A DNA stretch of 64,000 bases, from assembly GCF_040581485.1 (NCBI RefSeq), contig NC_090131.1:4154001-4218000 (forward strand), read 5' to 3'. Below, piece by piece: positions 12,160 through 23,056 of the stretch. How positions within the stretch are numbered: position 1 is the stretch's first letter; each line of letters begins with the position of its first letter. Below the pieces are notes generated by a model, which had not been told where the DNA came from, did no database searches, and saw only the letters and a list, made by a program, of their open reading frames with translations. Made by a program: the position numbers and the translations under genes. Source of the DNA: Linepithema humile (lineage: Eukaryota > Arthropoda > Insecta > Hymenoptera > Formicidae).

Positions 12160-14220
12160 TCACGTCCGCCTGCAGTTTTATCACTTGATTATGTTATGCA
12201 TTTTTTATGTCAGAATGGAAGCGCACCGATGCGCGATTTAATCTCGTCGATGGAAGCTACACAATCCCTTCATATAAAAGGCATTCACGGAAATTCAGTA
12301 CGGAAAAATTTGCTCAACTCTCAGTCCACTCTCTATAATAAAACGAACGTACGATTTTAATTACAAGTGCTTTGTTTTTTTTTAATTTTACAAAATAACA
12401 AGAAAACTTGTTATTGTTGCATAATCAATTCAATGCATATATTTAGCCATATATTTAACTTTTTTTAATTTTCTGTCACCTCTAAATATTCTTATTCGAT
12501 TATCATTGTTAAAGTTTATGGTAATTCTGTATCGATATGTACAGGAAATTTTTTTTGCTATTTTACGCTGGATCAGAATTGCTATGCAGTCCGTCGCTTG
12601 TGTAATTGCACAAGCGATTGCGCAACAACGTTTGTGCGGTGCGCGTGACAAAAATTCGTCCGCCGTTGATAAAACGTCGAGCATTCGCCGTAAGAAGCTT
12701 TAATTACGCTCATTTACTTTCTTTAATAGCACGCCTGGACAGCTCGGATAAGCTCGAGCGTTAATAAATACATCATATTTCCACGCGGAATGGTATGCAG
12801 TTTGCAGTGCAGACTCGGTAGGGTCAGATGTGAGTGAAGCCGGGGAAGCCTTTCATTGACGCGATTAGTTAAGTCGACGTCCACCTACATACATAAAGCG
12901 TCCCATGACAGACGCTTTTGAGAGTGCGACTCGAATTTCTGCCGGTAAAACGAGGGCGACGATGTTGCTCATCGAAATATTGCACGAGCAAGCGCAATAC
13001 AATTCCCTATATCATTTTACCGTTGCTAACAATTTCTCGTTTACTCGTATAAAATTAAATTGAAAATTGAAAATCAAAAATAAAATACTTATAATAAATT
13101 TAGTGTGCTTATGAATAAAGCGCGAGCTGCAATTAATTGTATTAATTGCATGGAAATTAATTAAATTAATTAAACGTGATAAATAAGGGGTTATAAATAA
13201 CTTGTGTTTTCCATAAATATATTGTGATCAAATTAATTCCAGCTTTTCTACGTGTATAACTTTGCTTTTGGTATTCACATAAGTTTTCATATCACAAAGA
13301 GATGTAAACGAGGAGTGGCATACGACGTAGAAAAAAAGTGAGATGGATCATTATCGTGTCTCGAAATTTGCTTTACCAAACCAATAGCTTGTACATGTGG
13401 AATAATACATGAGACGGAAACAAACGATCGAAGTCTGAACACGCGTTACAGAAGAACACTTGCATAAGTGAGCAGTCCATCAAATGTTTCAGTATGCAGG
13501 TATGCATGGATGTGTGCACTATATTATGTTATCACTTGCTCGCTTTCTACATACATCTTTATCAAAAATAATTTTGTGTATTACTGTAAAAATTCAGGTT
13601 TGTTAAAAAAGAGCTTAAATTCTTTTAAATAAAATATTACGACAATGCATTTTTATCATTTCGTCGCATGTATCAATATTTTCACTGTGCTTTATTTTGG
13701 ACATATTGTTGATATTGCAGCCTCGTAATATGTAGATATGGTTTCAATAAATATTTTCGTTTCCAATGTAAATATTCAAACAATGGCCTCCAATTGTTGC
13801 CCAGTGAATGTTGCATGTAGTTAAATTATTTCTTTCATTTTATCTTTTTTCATTATACCTTCAATTATTTTCCACATTGATCTCTTTCGTACGAGATTAA
13901 TTACACAATCTCATTTCTTCTACATTAACCATACATATTCTTTTTTAACTCATAAATCTTTTAGCAATCTTTTTCAGATGGCAGTCGTAGAAAATTCTTT
14001 ATTATATTTTGTTGTAAAATTATAAAAATATATTTTTTTATAATTTACTTATTATATTTTGTTCTTCGTGTAATCAGGCTTTACATCCATATTTCCATCG
14101 AATCTGTGAAATCACAGATAGCCAAATGTCTAAATTTCTCCAAACAATACCGCAACGATATCCCGGCTTTTTGCACATGTATTGTGGTTTATTGGTAACG
14201 CAAATCCGTACAAGACGCGC
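12160..14220. other. AT-rich gene-free stretch
   Basis: No supported gene. A plus-strand frame from about 12544 to 12703 follows a TACAG acceptor-like site. It encodes a hydrophobic start and a basic end (SSIRRKKL) but is unrecognised. At 13128-13150 TGCAATTAAT and ATTAATTGCA form a palindrome around TGT. ATTA cores continue to about 13175, a possible homeodomain-binding cluster or simply AT-rich sequence. Confidence 0.4.
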
Positions 14221-14660
14221 GAAGTTACTTGGAGTAACTCGCGTTACGAGACCGCACTCTCAAGAGCACTCTTCCCAAGTCCAGCCGGCTTGAAACTGTA
14301 ACACTACAACAGTATCCTCGGGTCCTGGTATGCGTCTTAGGAGTTTAAGCCGACGGAAACGCTTGCGGAGGTCCGTGCAACAGGAGCACCCGTCAGATGC
14401 AGTTCCGGGCATGAAAGCGGACAGGCTCGAAGCGCATTCGAATTCCGGAAGCAGCTGCGCGAAGACGCTGAGTGGGAGAATCGGATTGCCGGAGCGGCCT
14501 CTTTGCCAATTTGCGTCCTCGAGCACGCGTCCTTGTTGAATCGGGTTGCTGCGATTTCAAGCCCACTTGGACGCGTAAATGGATACAGGAGGTGAGAACG
14601 GATGGTCCGTCGACACTAGTCGCAGTACATTGATTATACGCCACCGGTTTGGTCGCGTTT
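14220..14660. other. CpG-rich block with overlapping open frames
   Basis: GC-rich island in AT-rich DNA. On the minus strand a frame is open from about 14550 to the TGA ending at 14260. It has GC-leaning third positions, three clustered cysteines (GCSCC) and a tryptophan-rich end (GWTWEECS), but no ATG start and no strong acceptor. Plus-strand frames overlap it. I cannot tell a terminal exon from a chance frame in GC-rich DNA. Confidence 0.3.
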
Positions 14661-16890
14661 CTAAATTGATTTCAGGTTCTCCGTTCGCGTGACATTCGCT
14701 ATAAATCTACCGTTTTTTTACGGCAATCCTGTCGAGACGGTTATCTCATTTATTTCCGACGACAACAATCATCGCTCGTGTGTGTTCTGCCCTTTTTATC
14801 TCTAACAATCAATTGTGTTTAGCTTTTTACGCGGACAATCTGTACTTTTGTCGTAATCGATCTGATTGTTTAAGAGAAACGTATATTCGATCAGGCATGA
14901 GTAAATTTACATAATGCATCACATTTGTAATCTACGATCGCAAATAGACACATGATTACGGAGACTAATTGTTTATCGTAAAACAATCGCCGTGATAATG
15001 AAAGTAATGAAATTGATCCGCTTGACATTTATTTGTGTTTATTGAAACACAAATTTCTAAACAAATCAATCACATTTTTCTGTCACTTTGTATAATCTCC
15101 TTCAGGTTATAATAAAAGTAAAGAGAAATACTTTTTCGTGTATTTTGAAATTATAGAAACATATTTTAATCTGTAATTCAAATATGCAATATTTTATTAT
15201 AAATTGTGTTCTTTGTGCCATTAGAGTAGAGCGATAATTATTTTATTAAAGATTTGATTAAAAGCATATAAACAAATTTTACGTGGAACAGTTTTTAATT
15301 AATTTTTATCTGTTGGAAAACGTTTAAATTTTTATTAACGTACTCATACAATTGTTACCTATTGCGTTTGACTACCCTTTTATGCGATTTATTAGCAAAT
15401 CCTAAAGGTCGACCGAAAATGCTTGAACATGCACGATAAATGCTATTGAATTCACTATTTCACTATTTCCGCTAGCGCATTGATAACTCTACAAATTGAT
15501 ACCACAGTTGTTATTTTATAAAGGGTCGAAATACAAACAAAGGACTAAAGTAACAAATGAAATAGACACTTTCATACACACATGCACATCTACTCTCCAA
15601 ATACAAAATGTTCGATAAAATAGTCAAAGCAGTGATATAGCAGAAAAAAAATACTGAAGCGACTATCATTCATGGAACAATAATGCAGTAAATAATATAA
15701 ATTTATTATAGTTGAAATATCTTTAAAATGTGTTAAACTTATAGATAATCAGTTCATTAATCTTGTGTTAATCGTTATAGATTAAAAATAAAAGCTTTTA
15801 AAATTCAATTGCACAGTACAATATATCTAAAAAAACGTTACGTATTATATTTTTATTTGTAATAGATATGGGATCTATTTTAGATTTGTTAAAATAAATT
15901 TAGTGAAAAAATGTTACATTTTTTTATATATACTGTATATATTTTATACTGCATGTGTGTTTTATTACTTCGTAACGAGTAAATAGAGGCTGAATTCGGA
16001 ATGATTTTCTCTACGACGGATAGTCTTCCCGACGAGGAATTATATTATCGTGTCGTATTTTTCGCCGTCCATGCTCAAAAGCTTATTTCCTCGGAGAGGA
16101 AATTTCGGACTCGTTCGTGGTTCGAGAAAGGTTTGATGCAATTTCGCCTTACCGCGATTTCGAGCTAGCTCGTATCGTGGCCAAATGTCCTGCGTTCTCG
16201 CTGCATGTTTTTTGCCCGACGTGTTAAATAATGTTTATGTAAATTGCGTTTGTGTTTTAGAAAATTTTTAAATGTTGAATAAAATTTTGCTACGTCATAG
16301 CAAAATAATTGAATTTCTGTTGAATAATACTTCGTAATAATATTTCGCAAAATTATATTTTCGATTCGTATGTTAATATTTGCTATATCGAAAATATAAA
16401 AATTTCATTTATTATTTATTTTGAGTATCATATTACGTGCCTGTGTCATGCGAATATGTACTGTTTATCAATAATTTCTCTTATATGACGCTTTAACGTA
16501 TTTTCGTGGTAATGCTTCCAGCTTTTATTAGTCAATAAAGCAAGTTGCAATTATTAATTATAATTTAACTTATTACGATTACGATTAACGTTGCAAAATA
16601 TGTATATTTTGAGTGCGATAGGTATTGAAAATTTTTTATTTTACAGTTTGACGTGTAAAATAAGAGAAGCTATACTTTTAAGTATTTGCCCAAACAAACT
16701 TTTTTTAATGCATAATGCAATTCTGCACGTCCGACACGACGCAAAATAGTCGAAATATGAGTGACAACACGAATTCTAGTACTACATAGGTGACTCTCAA
16801 ATGTTGCAGTGATTTCGTGCGAGTCATTTTGCGCCCGCATACAAGCTGACAATTCACAAAAGCGCACATACATCGCGCTAATGGGCCACG
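14660..16890. other. AT-rich gene-free stretch
   Basis: No gene seen. A compact perfect stem, ATTTGTGTTT / AAACACAAAT with a 4-base loop, lies at 15031-15054. An 8-bp stem around ACGTCAT lies near 16280-16305. Both are AT-rich and may be chance. Confidence 0.45.
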
Positions 16891-16958
16891 CGGAAATTCA
16901 TGCCAGAATCTTCCGGATTTTCCTTTCACTGTGCGCGCATCCATCCGCACGCGTCACT

Positions 16959-16967
16959 AGAGAGAGG

Positions 16968-17020
<53 letters not shown>

Positions 17021-17042
17021 GGAGAGAGAGAGAGGGAGAGAA
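16959..17042 (+). repeat. 84-base polypurine (GA)n tract
   Basis: Purines only, almost entirely GA repeats with a few GGGA and GAAA interruptions. Such tracts can form triplex (H-)DNA, and in insects GAGA repeats bind Trithorax-like/GAGA factor at promoters. It lies about 300 bases upstream of a TATA box in the same CpG-rich island. The repeat is certain; the regulatory role is inference. Confidence 0.93.
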
Positions 17043-17337
17043 CGGAGAAGTGGAATTAGGTTGCGAGGCTCGCACTCGCGAATCCGAGTTCCGTATTCGC
17101 CGTCGACGCGATACACCGGAACGCTGACCGCCTCGAGATCGAGCACGGGCATCTAGTCGCCGCTAGCGTGAGTCGAAAGCGGGATCGTGGCTAAAAATGC
17201 CACGTAGGTAGTATCAGTCATGATCCGCGCTGAATAATGCATACGGGCGGGCGGGAAGAACGTCACTGACGTGCGAGTTCGACGAAACTCGCACTCGTTT
17301 CCGGCAGCTCAGCCGTGCCGTAAGGTCGCGTAAGGTG

Positions 17338-17372
17338 TATAAAACGTGCCGCGAGAGCGTGACAACTGACGT
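17338..17372 (+). promoter_or_regulatory. Candidate TATA core promoter
   Basis: TATAAAA sits at 17338-17344 inside a GC-rich island, downstream of the GA tract. A start about 30 bases on would fall near 17368, in ACTGACGTCG, which contains the CRE-like TGACGTC. The first downstream ATG (about 17395) opens only a 12-codon frame. No initiator consensus is obvious. A minus-strand frame ends just downstream, so this could also simply lie beyond the 3' end of another gene. Confidence 0.25.
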
Positions 17373-17402
17373 CGCGTTACGTCGTCTTAGGACGATGTGT
17401 TC

Positions 17403-17600
17403 TTATAGGGCGGCTTGCTGCGCCTCCGGCTGAGAGAACTCGACTATCTCCTCCGGCCGGTTCTTAAGCAGTTCGGGCTCGTCGTCGCGATACGTCCGGA
17501 GTTTCGTCCAGGGATTTTCGAAGCCGCCGTCGGATCTCTCCCGGAAGCTGGGAGCAACCCGGGTGTTGCAAAAGCACGCCGCCGGAAGTTTCGAAGACAC
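17403..17600 (-). CDS. Candidate terminal exon, minus strand, function unknown
   Basis: A minus-strand frame runs to a TAA (reverse complement at 17403-17405). The likely exon begins after TTGCTCCCAG, giving a start near 17548. It would encode about 48 residues ending in LKNRPEEIVEFSQPEAQQAAL. The peptide is acidic, with FENPW and YRDDEPELL segments, and third codon positions are mostly G or C. No in-frame ATG exists upstream before a stop, so it would have to be a 3' exon. No AATAAA lies close by on this strand; the nearest is around 16640. GC-rich composition alone could produce both the open frame and the codon bias. No family recognised. Confidence 0.3.
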   Translation of the reverse strand: MSSKLPAACFCNTRVAPSFRERSDGGFENPWTKLRTYRDDEPELLKNRPEEIVEFSQPEAQQAAL

Positions 17601-17639
17601 GTTACATTTAAGCGTTTAAGCGGTCTCTGGAGATATTAT

Positions 17640-18056
17640 ATTCGCAAAATATTCAATAGACAATTTAATCGACAATTTAATTAATTAAATAATAATTCTC
17701 TTGTCAGACAGCGGCAATTAATTTATATGTACATAAGTATGTAGTGAATATATTATTACGGATCAAATACTCCTAGCAATTATTAAGCGGACCTTTATAT
17801 ACCTATATATTCGTTTCATTTTAATTAATTAAATTGTGCGTGAAAAATAGATATAAAATGATATAAATACATATATATGTTACTTTGATCTCTAATAAAA
17901 TTTTCAACGCCGCAAAAAGATGATAAAAATATCAGAATAAGAAAACCGATATTATATAATGGCATAAATCGCGTTATTATTATGCAAAAATAAAAATTTG
18001 AGTTGAAACACTTGATTTAAATAGAATAATTTGAATAAGTTGATCGTAAATTACGT
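17640..18056. other. AT-rich spacer
   Basis: AT-rich, with runs of AATTAATTAAAT. Nothing recognised. Confidence 0.5.
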
Positions 18057-18356
18057 ATTCTTTCCTATATTTGATATTTTATCAAGCTCAAATTATAATA
18101 AACGAAAATGACAATCGCGCATTATAAGCATTAATGCATTATTATTTATATTACATATTTTCCAGTTTTGTACCTCTTTTACTAAATTTATAAAGTTCAT
18201 ATCTCTTTCAGTTAATTTCTCAGTAACCTATTTTTTAAATATATTAATTAATATCAGTTTCCAGCATATCGATAATAATATAATTATAATCATAAGCATA
18301 TAAAAATTGTAATAATTAATGTGCGTCTGAATTTTAAATTATAAGACATGTTATAT
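18057..18356. repeat. Direct duplication, copy 1 of 2
   Basis: This 300-base segment recurs at 19169-19490 in the same orientation, about 1.1 kb downstream. Shared words include TATTTTATC(A/G)AGCTCAAA, AAATTTATAAAGTTC, TTTCTCAGTAACCT and AATTATAATCATAA. By eye roughly three quarters of bases agree, with several small indels, so the duplication is old or fast-evolving. Confidence 0.75.
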
Positions 18357-18878
18357 CTCTACTATATTTTATATTTTTACATTAATAGCTGTAATATTAG
18401 CCTCATAAAATTTTAACAAGTAAACATTTTGCTGCATAATATATTATACAAAATAAAAATCATGCCCAGATAAATCCTCAAACTTTTACATAACTGTGTA
18501 TATAAGCATTTATAAAATCCTACCCATTTGAATAGTAAATATTTGATTACTTGAAGATTGTATGTAGTTGCCTCAGTGTTTGATAAGTGGGTTTTTCGAG
18601 CTTTGGAAAATGCCAAAAATCGATCGATAATATCAAGATCGTTTTTAGATGAATGTTAGCTAAGCACTCAAAGAACCAGCAAATATAGACTATTTTTCTT
18701 TCAGCTTCCTTTCGTCGCTCATAATCATGGAATATTTGCATTCCACTTGTATTCGCAAGTTGAATAACGTTTAAACCGTAATTGAATCACCGCACATAAT
18801 TTTATTCTATCTACTTTGCAATCTACGTGGAAAAACAGGATTAGAATTCACAAAATTAATGGACAATTTTAAAACTAG

Positions 18879-19043
18879 AAAAATTGTGTTAATCCTGGAC
18901 AGCTATATCCCGAATGTGATTAAAACTGCTATTACGGTAACGCCAATTTTGCTCAAGTGAAAAAAAGTGTGTTAATTCTAAACAGTTATATTTTAAATAC
19001 GATTAAAGTTACTATATTAAGGTAACGCCAGTTTTACTTGAAT
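18879..19043. repeat. Tandem duplication, two ~82-bp units
   Basis: Unit 1 (18879-18960) and unit 2 (18961-19043) share GTGTTAAT, ACAGYTATAT, GATTAAARYT and GGTAACGCCARTTTT in the same order. The pair sits between the two copies of the larger direct duplication, so the interval has been rearranged more than once. No open frame or known element matches it. Confidence 0.75.
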
Positions 19044-19168
19044 AAATAAATAACATTATACTTATGTTTGCAGAGTGAAAAGTGACGAAGATTCAATTCA
19101 CCTGTTTAAACTATCCCAGAAAATTACCTACACATAAAACTATAAAAACATAAAAAAAAAAAAAATAA

Positions 19169-19490
19169 ATTCTTTCCTATATTTTATATTTTATCGAGCT
19201 CAAATTATAATAAATGACGGTCAAATGAAGCATTAATACATTATTATTTATGAATGCTGCTATTTATATTATATATTATATTTTCCAACTTTGTATCTCT
19301 TTTATTAAATTTATAAAGTTCCTACCTCGTTCAATAAATTTCTCAGTAACCTGTTTTTTATATATTAATTAACATCAGTTTCGTCATCAGAAAATATCGT
19401 ATTAATAATAGTATAATTATAATCATAAAAAGATGAAAATTATAATAATTAATGTCCGATTTTTTAAATTGTGTAGAAGAGATGTTATAT
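19169..19490. repeat. Direct duplication, copy 2 of 2
   Basis: Second copy of the 18057-18356 segment. It is slightly longer through an added ATGAATGCTGCTATTTATAT-type insertion and an ATTATA expansion. A poly(A)-rich stretch (about 19153-19165) lies just before its start. Confidence 0.75.
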
Positions 19491-22180
19491 TTTTACATTT
19501 TATATCCTTACTTTCTTTAGAATAAATCTTAAAAGTCTCAGTGTATAAATTTATAATACTCCAGTGCATGGTAATAATTTTTTACTATGTCAGATTTTCT
19601 ACTAGTGTCTTCGGGATGACGTTTCTCGGATATCTAGTCTTGAAGGGACTTCCCTTTCACAATTGTCAAAAGCATGTACCTTTATATCAGACATCTTTTG
19701 TCAGAGCTCCCGTGCACTTTCAAGCAGTGAAATAACGATCTCACATACGTGCAACGATTTCTACCTCGCGGACCATCATAATGGCTTTATTTTAAATTTC
19801 CGGTGAACAATTAAATTTAAAAAGTATATATCCTCGATTTTTCACAGACACAAGAATTGTTTGTTGAAGCCCGGAAACCGCTTCGTTAACGCGCAAAATT
19901 TCATCGGTTACGATTTCCGGCGGCGCCGAGAAATGCAATGAGATACGAGATGGTTAGAAAGTCCGCATACAGTAACCTATCATTGCAATTTAATTAACGG
20001 TACGGCGTTGTTACGACGAGGGGTTAATTCGAGTACGCTAAGCCCGCCAGTAGTTCGCCGTTTCGACCGTTCGGCCAATTGAGCACGTGATCTGCATTTT
20101 CTTCGTGTCTACGGATGTCCATGCGTCCTACAGCCGACTGCATGAATGTCCCGCGAGCCCAATAAGCACGGGAACACCGCACAACGGGTAATTTAACTCC
20201 ACACATGTTTGATCATGCGTAGAGTTTGCGCTGACAACTAATATCGATAAATTGTCTATAAAGCGCGGAGTAAAGTAAAATGATGCCATTTAGACCTGCT
20301 ATCGACGCGCAAATTGAAACGCGGCTACAGCCGCGCGGTCAGAATAACGCAACGTTTATACAGAACGATTATCCGCATACGCTTGTTCACTCGTGTTTAA
20401 ACTATTGATCCCAGTCGTACGAATAAAGCGTATCCAGTCTCCATTACATCGATGCTGCTTGCACATCACTTCAGCTTTAAACGAACGCTTGCCGGAATTC
20501 AAATATTTGATTTAGCATTTGCTAAAACAAAAACCGTCTCACTTTCGGAACATTTTGAGAAATCTCGAGATTTTTTAAAACATATCTTTCTTTCTCTTTT
20601 CCTCATGCGCGCGCGTAATAATACTCTTAATAAAAAAAATTTTAATTTTAAATAATGACTCTTGGATGACTTTAAAATTGCATTTTATCTTGGTGGAGAT
20701 GTTTCGAATTTTTGACATGTGTCTTTACTGTTAGGAAACCGCACAAAAGAAGTTTCACTGAGGAAAAGTATCGCGGAACAAAATGTCATGTCTGCTCATT
20801 GTACAACTTGACACGAGTCTTAGCTGGCGTTATATATAGTATAAAGAGTATCATGTAACTTTTAAACGCTCACATAGCATCTGACAGGCGACACCGATAT
20901 CGTTAACCTTTTGTAACTCGCCTGACATTAATGTAATTTGATAACGCCGGGCAAATTTTATTAACGATCGATGCGATTTAGCCTACATTGACATTGCGAG
21001 CAGGGACAAGCGTAATTTTACAATATGACGCTGCCAAAAGTCATTTCTATAATTTATAGAAAATTAACCGTGTACCTTACACAGATATTTCAAGGAGTGA
21101 TAATTTTTCCCAGAAATTTTACAAAAAATTTTACGAATCTAAAGTTGCAAGGGAATTGCACGTGACAAGTCCTTGCGAAATATTACATAATATATATCCT
21201 TTGTTTCTCGTAAAGACAATTGCTTAATATCGAGTAACGGCATTACAGCGCGACGGCGCGCTGTATTCATATGCAATGATCCATGTACACTTATCTAACG
21301 TAACGGCGCATAGCCCATTGGTGACGCCGATTAATGCAATCACGGCGGCGCTGGCTGTGTTTGCGAAACGCACCGCCTCTAACTATCTATACTTATCCGT
21401 ATATAATTATCCAGGCTACTGCCTCTTGCTCGGAGCCTTCGGCACACCGGAGGATCTATTTATGGTACGTGAGATGTCACGATTGGGAGAAACGTGAGAT
21501 ACGCGACGATCCCTGGTTCTCATAACACCATGGAAATTTTCGATTAATGACATGTCCATTCGGCGTTTCTCAAAGGAAACTACTAATTCACTACTCGGAT
21601 TACACACACACACCGGCAAGTCAATTTAAAAGAAGCGCATATACGGTGACACTAATTAAAATAATTATCCTGATCTCAGATGAGCGTACTAATTAATTAT
21701 ACATCTTAGCAAAAATATGAAAACCATAATTAAAATATTTCAACGTCGATGTAAATTGATGCTGGTCGATAAATGCAATTTCAAACTGTGAAGAAATATT
21801 GTTGTATATTTAATTAATATGACAGGTTGACAAGATAATATATGTATAAAAATAAGGACTCGCGTATTAATTTGTCAAGTTAAGAGAAACGATGTCTGCT
21901 CCGCAGTCATTGGTATTTCCCAAAGTACCGTTTAGGAAAATTAAATAAAGGAATGATAAATTAGACATTCTCACGTTCAGCCGAAGCGTTCACCCGAAAA
22001 TGCTTCGGTAAAATGTGTCACTGCCAAAGGTAGCTCCCGAAATATCCCAAGAGACATAAAAGTAACACGCAGGAGAAAGAAACGTGCCGCGTTCTTTCCC
22101 GTTTCCTTTGTCTAATGTACTTTTCAACCCGCGAGAGTTTATCTCTCGTATGAAATAAATCGCATCTATACATCAATTTC
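19491..22180. other. Mixed spacer, no supported gene
   Basis: AT-rich with a moderately CpG-rich zone at 19740-20450. A plus-strand 50-base segment at 21415-21464 has an acceptor-like TTATCCAG before it and a GTACGT donor after it. It encodes a plausible peptide (YCLLLGAFGTPEDLFM), but the pyrimidine tract is poor. Small minus-strand frames near 20024-20206 are unrecognised. Confidence 0.35.
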
Positions 22181-22990
22181 CTCGCTCCTTTGCCTTCGTG
22201 TTCTTCGCGCGCCACGAATAACACACGGGAAGCAAAGTAAAAGTACACATATCGTCTACAAATATACGAGTATATCGGCGACGCGGTCGCAAATTAAACC
22301 GTAACCGAATTAACCGCGAACGGCGGAACGGGGGCCGTTAAGGTACTCAACTGAAATGTTGAGACACGTGGAGACTACAATGACCGCAACGCGAGCGAAC
22401 AATTAATTCTGCTCGCAACAGAGACGGTCACCGCAGGAACAATTAATCCCACTCTCAGAGAGCGGGCTGCGGCGCCCGTTTGTGTGCAAAGAGAGAGTGA
22501 GACGCCCGAGGTATCAATAGAGCCATTAGAGAGAGCCGGTCGCCCGGGAGAGAAAAAGAGTGTCATGCCTCTTTCGGCGGACAGAAACAATTTCAACCAT
22601 TTATCTGGCCGTGGCTGCGGCTGGCCCACGTGCAATACGCGCGCGGCGCGCACCCTCCCGCTGATTCTTTCGCTGTTTCACCCCGCGCGCGCGCTCCCTT
22701 CCCGCTCTTCTTTATTTCAACATTTTACCGGAACTGGCCGCGTACCAAGTGTGGGTGGGTGCGCGTATCCAGCGCGTAATCGCGCTTAGGACCGCGTCGA
22801 TTATCGGCCGGACATGACTTACGGCTGCGGTTATGGGCGCAAAAGTAAATTCCTCCGCGTATTTCCGCATTACACGATAGGTCGGCGCGATAGCTCGTGC
22901 TCTGACTGCAGTTTCACCGACACAATGGCTGCGAGGTTTTACAATCTTTTCTATCATATGTAAACGCGCTGGTATGCATGACGTAAGCAC
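22180..22990. other. CpG-rich block
   Basis: Dense CpG, including CCGCGCGCGCGCTCCC near 22685 and GTGGGTGGGTGCG near 22750. Frames of 92-101 codons are open on both strands, as expected from base composition. It could be an unmethylated regulatory island, but no TATA box, initiator or exon boundary is convincing. Confidence 0.35.
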
Positions 22991-23002
22991 ATCTATTTGC
23001 CA

Positions 23003-23038
23003 AATAAATTCCTAAATATATATATTTAGGAATTTATT
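23003..23038. repeat. Perfect 36-bp palindrome
   Basis: AATAAATTCCTAAATATA and its exact reverse complement meet with no spacer. All 18 base pairs match. The adjoining bases (23002 and 23039) do not pair, so the boundary is sharp. It directly abuts a second palindrome. It could extrude as a cruciform. Confidence 0.97.
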
Positions 23039-23056
23039 AAGCGGATATATCCGCTT
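23039..23056. repeat. Perfect 18-bp palindrome abutting the previous one
   Basis: AAGCGGATATATCCGCTT is its own reverse complement and starts on the base after the 36-bp palindrome ends. It is GC-richer than its neighbour. A dimeric DNA-binding protein or a strand-transfer product could explain the pair. Confidence 0.97.

Noticed and set aside
12273..12299. TATAAAAG followed by TCAGT as a core promoter
   Set aside because: The spacing from the TATA box to the initiator A is about 24 bases, shorter than the usual 30, and no gene follows.
13128..13175. ATTA cluster as a homeodomain enhancer
   Set aside because: ATTA cores are expected often in DNA this AT-rich, and no other factor motifs co-occur.
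14260..14550. Cysteine- and tryptophan-containing minus frame, considered as a cystine-knot-like hormone
   Set aside because: Too few and wrongly spaced cysteines, no ATG, no acceptor, and the block is GC-rich with other open frames.
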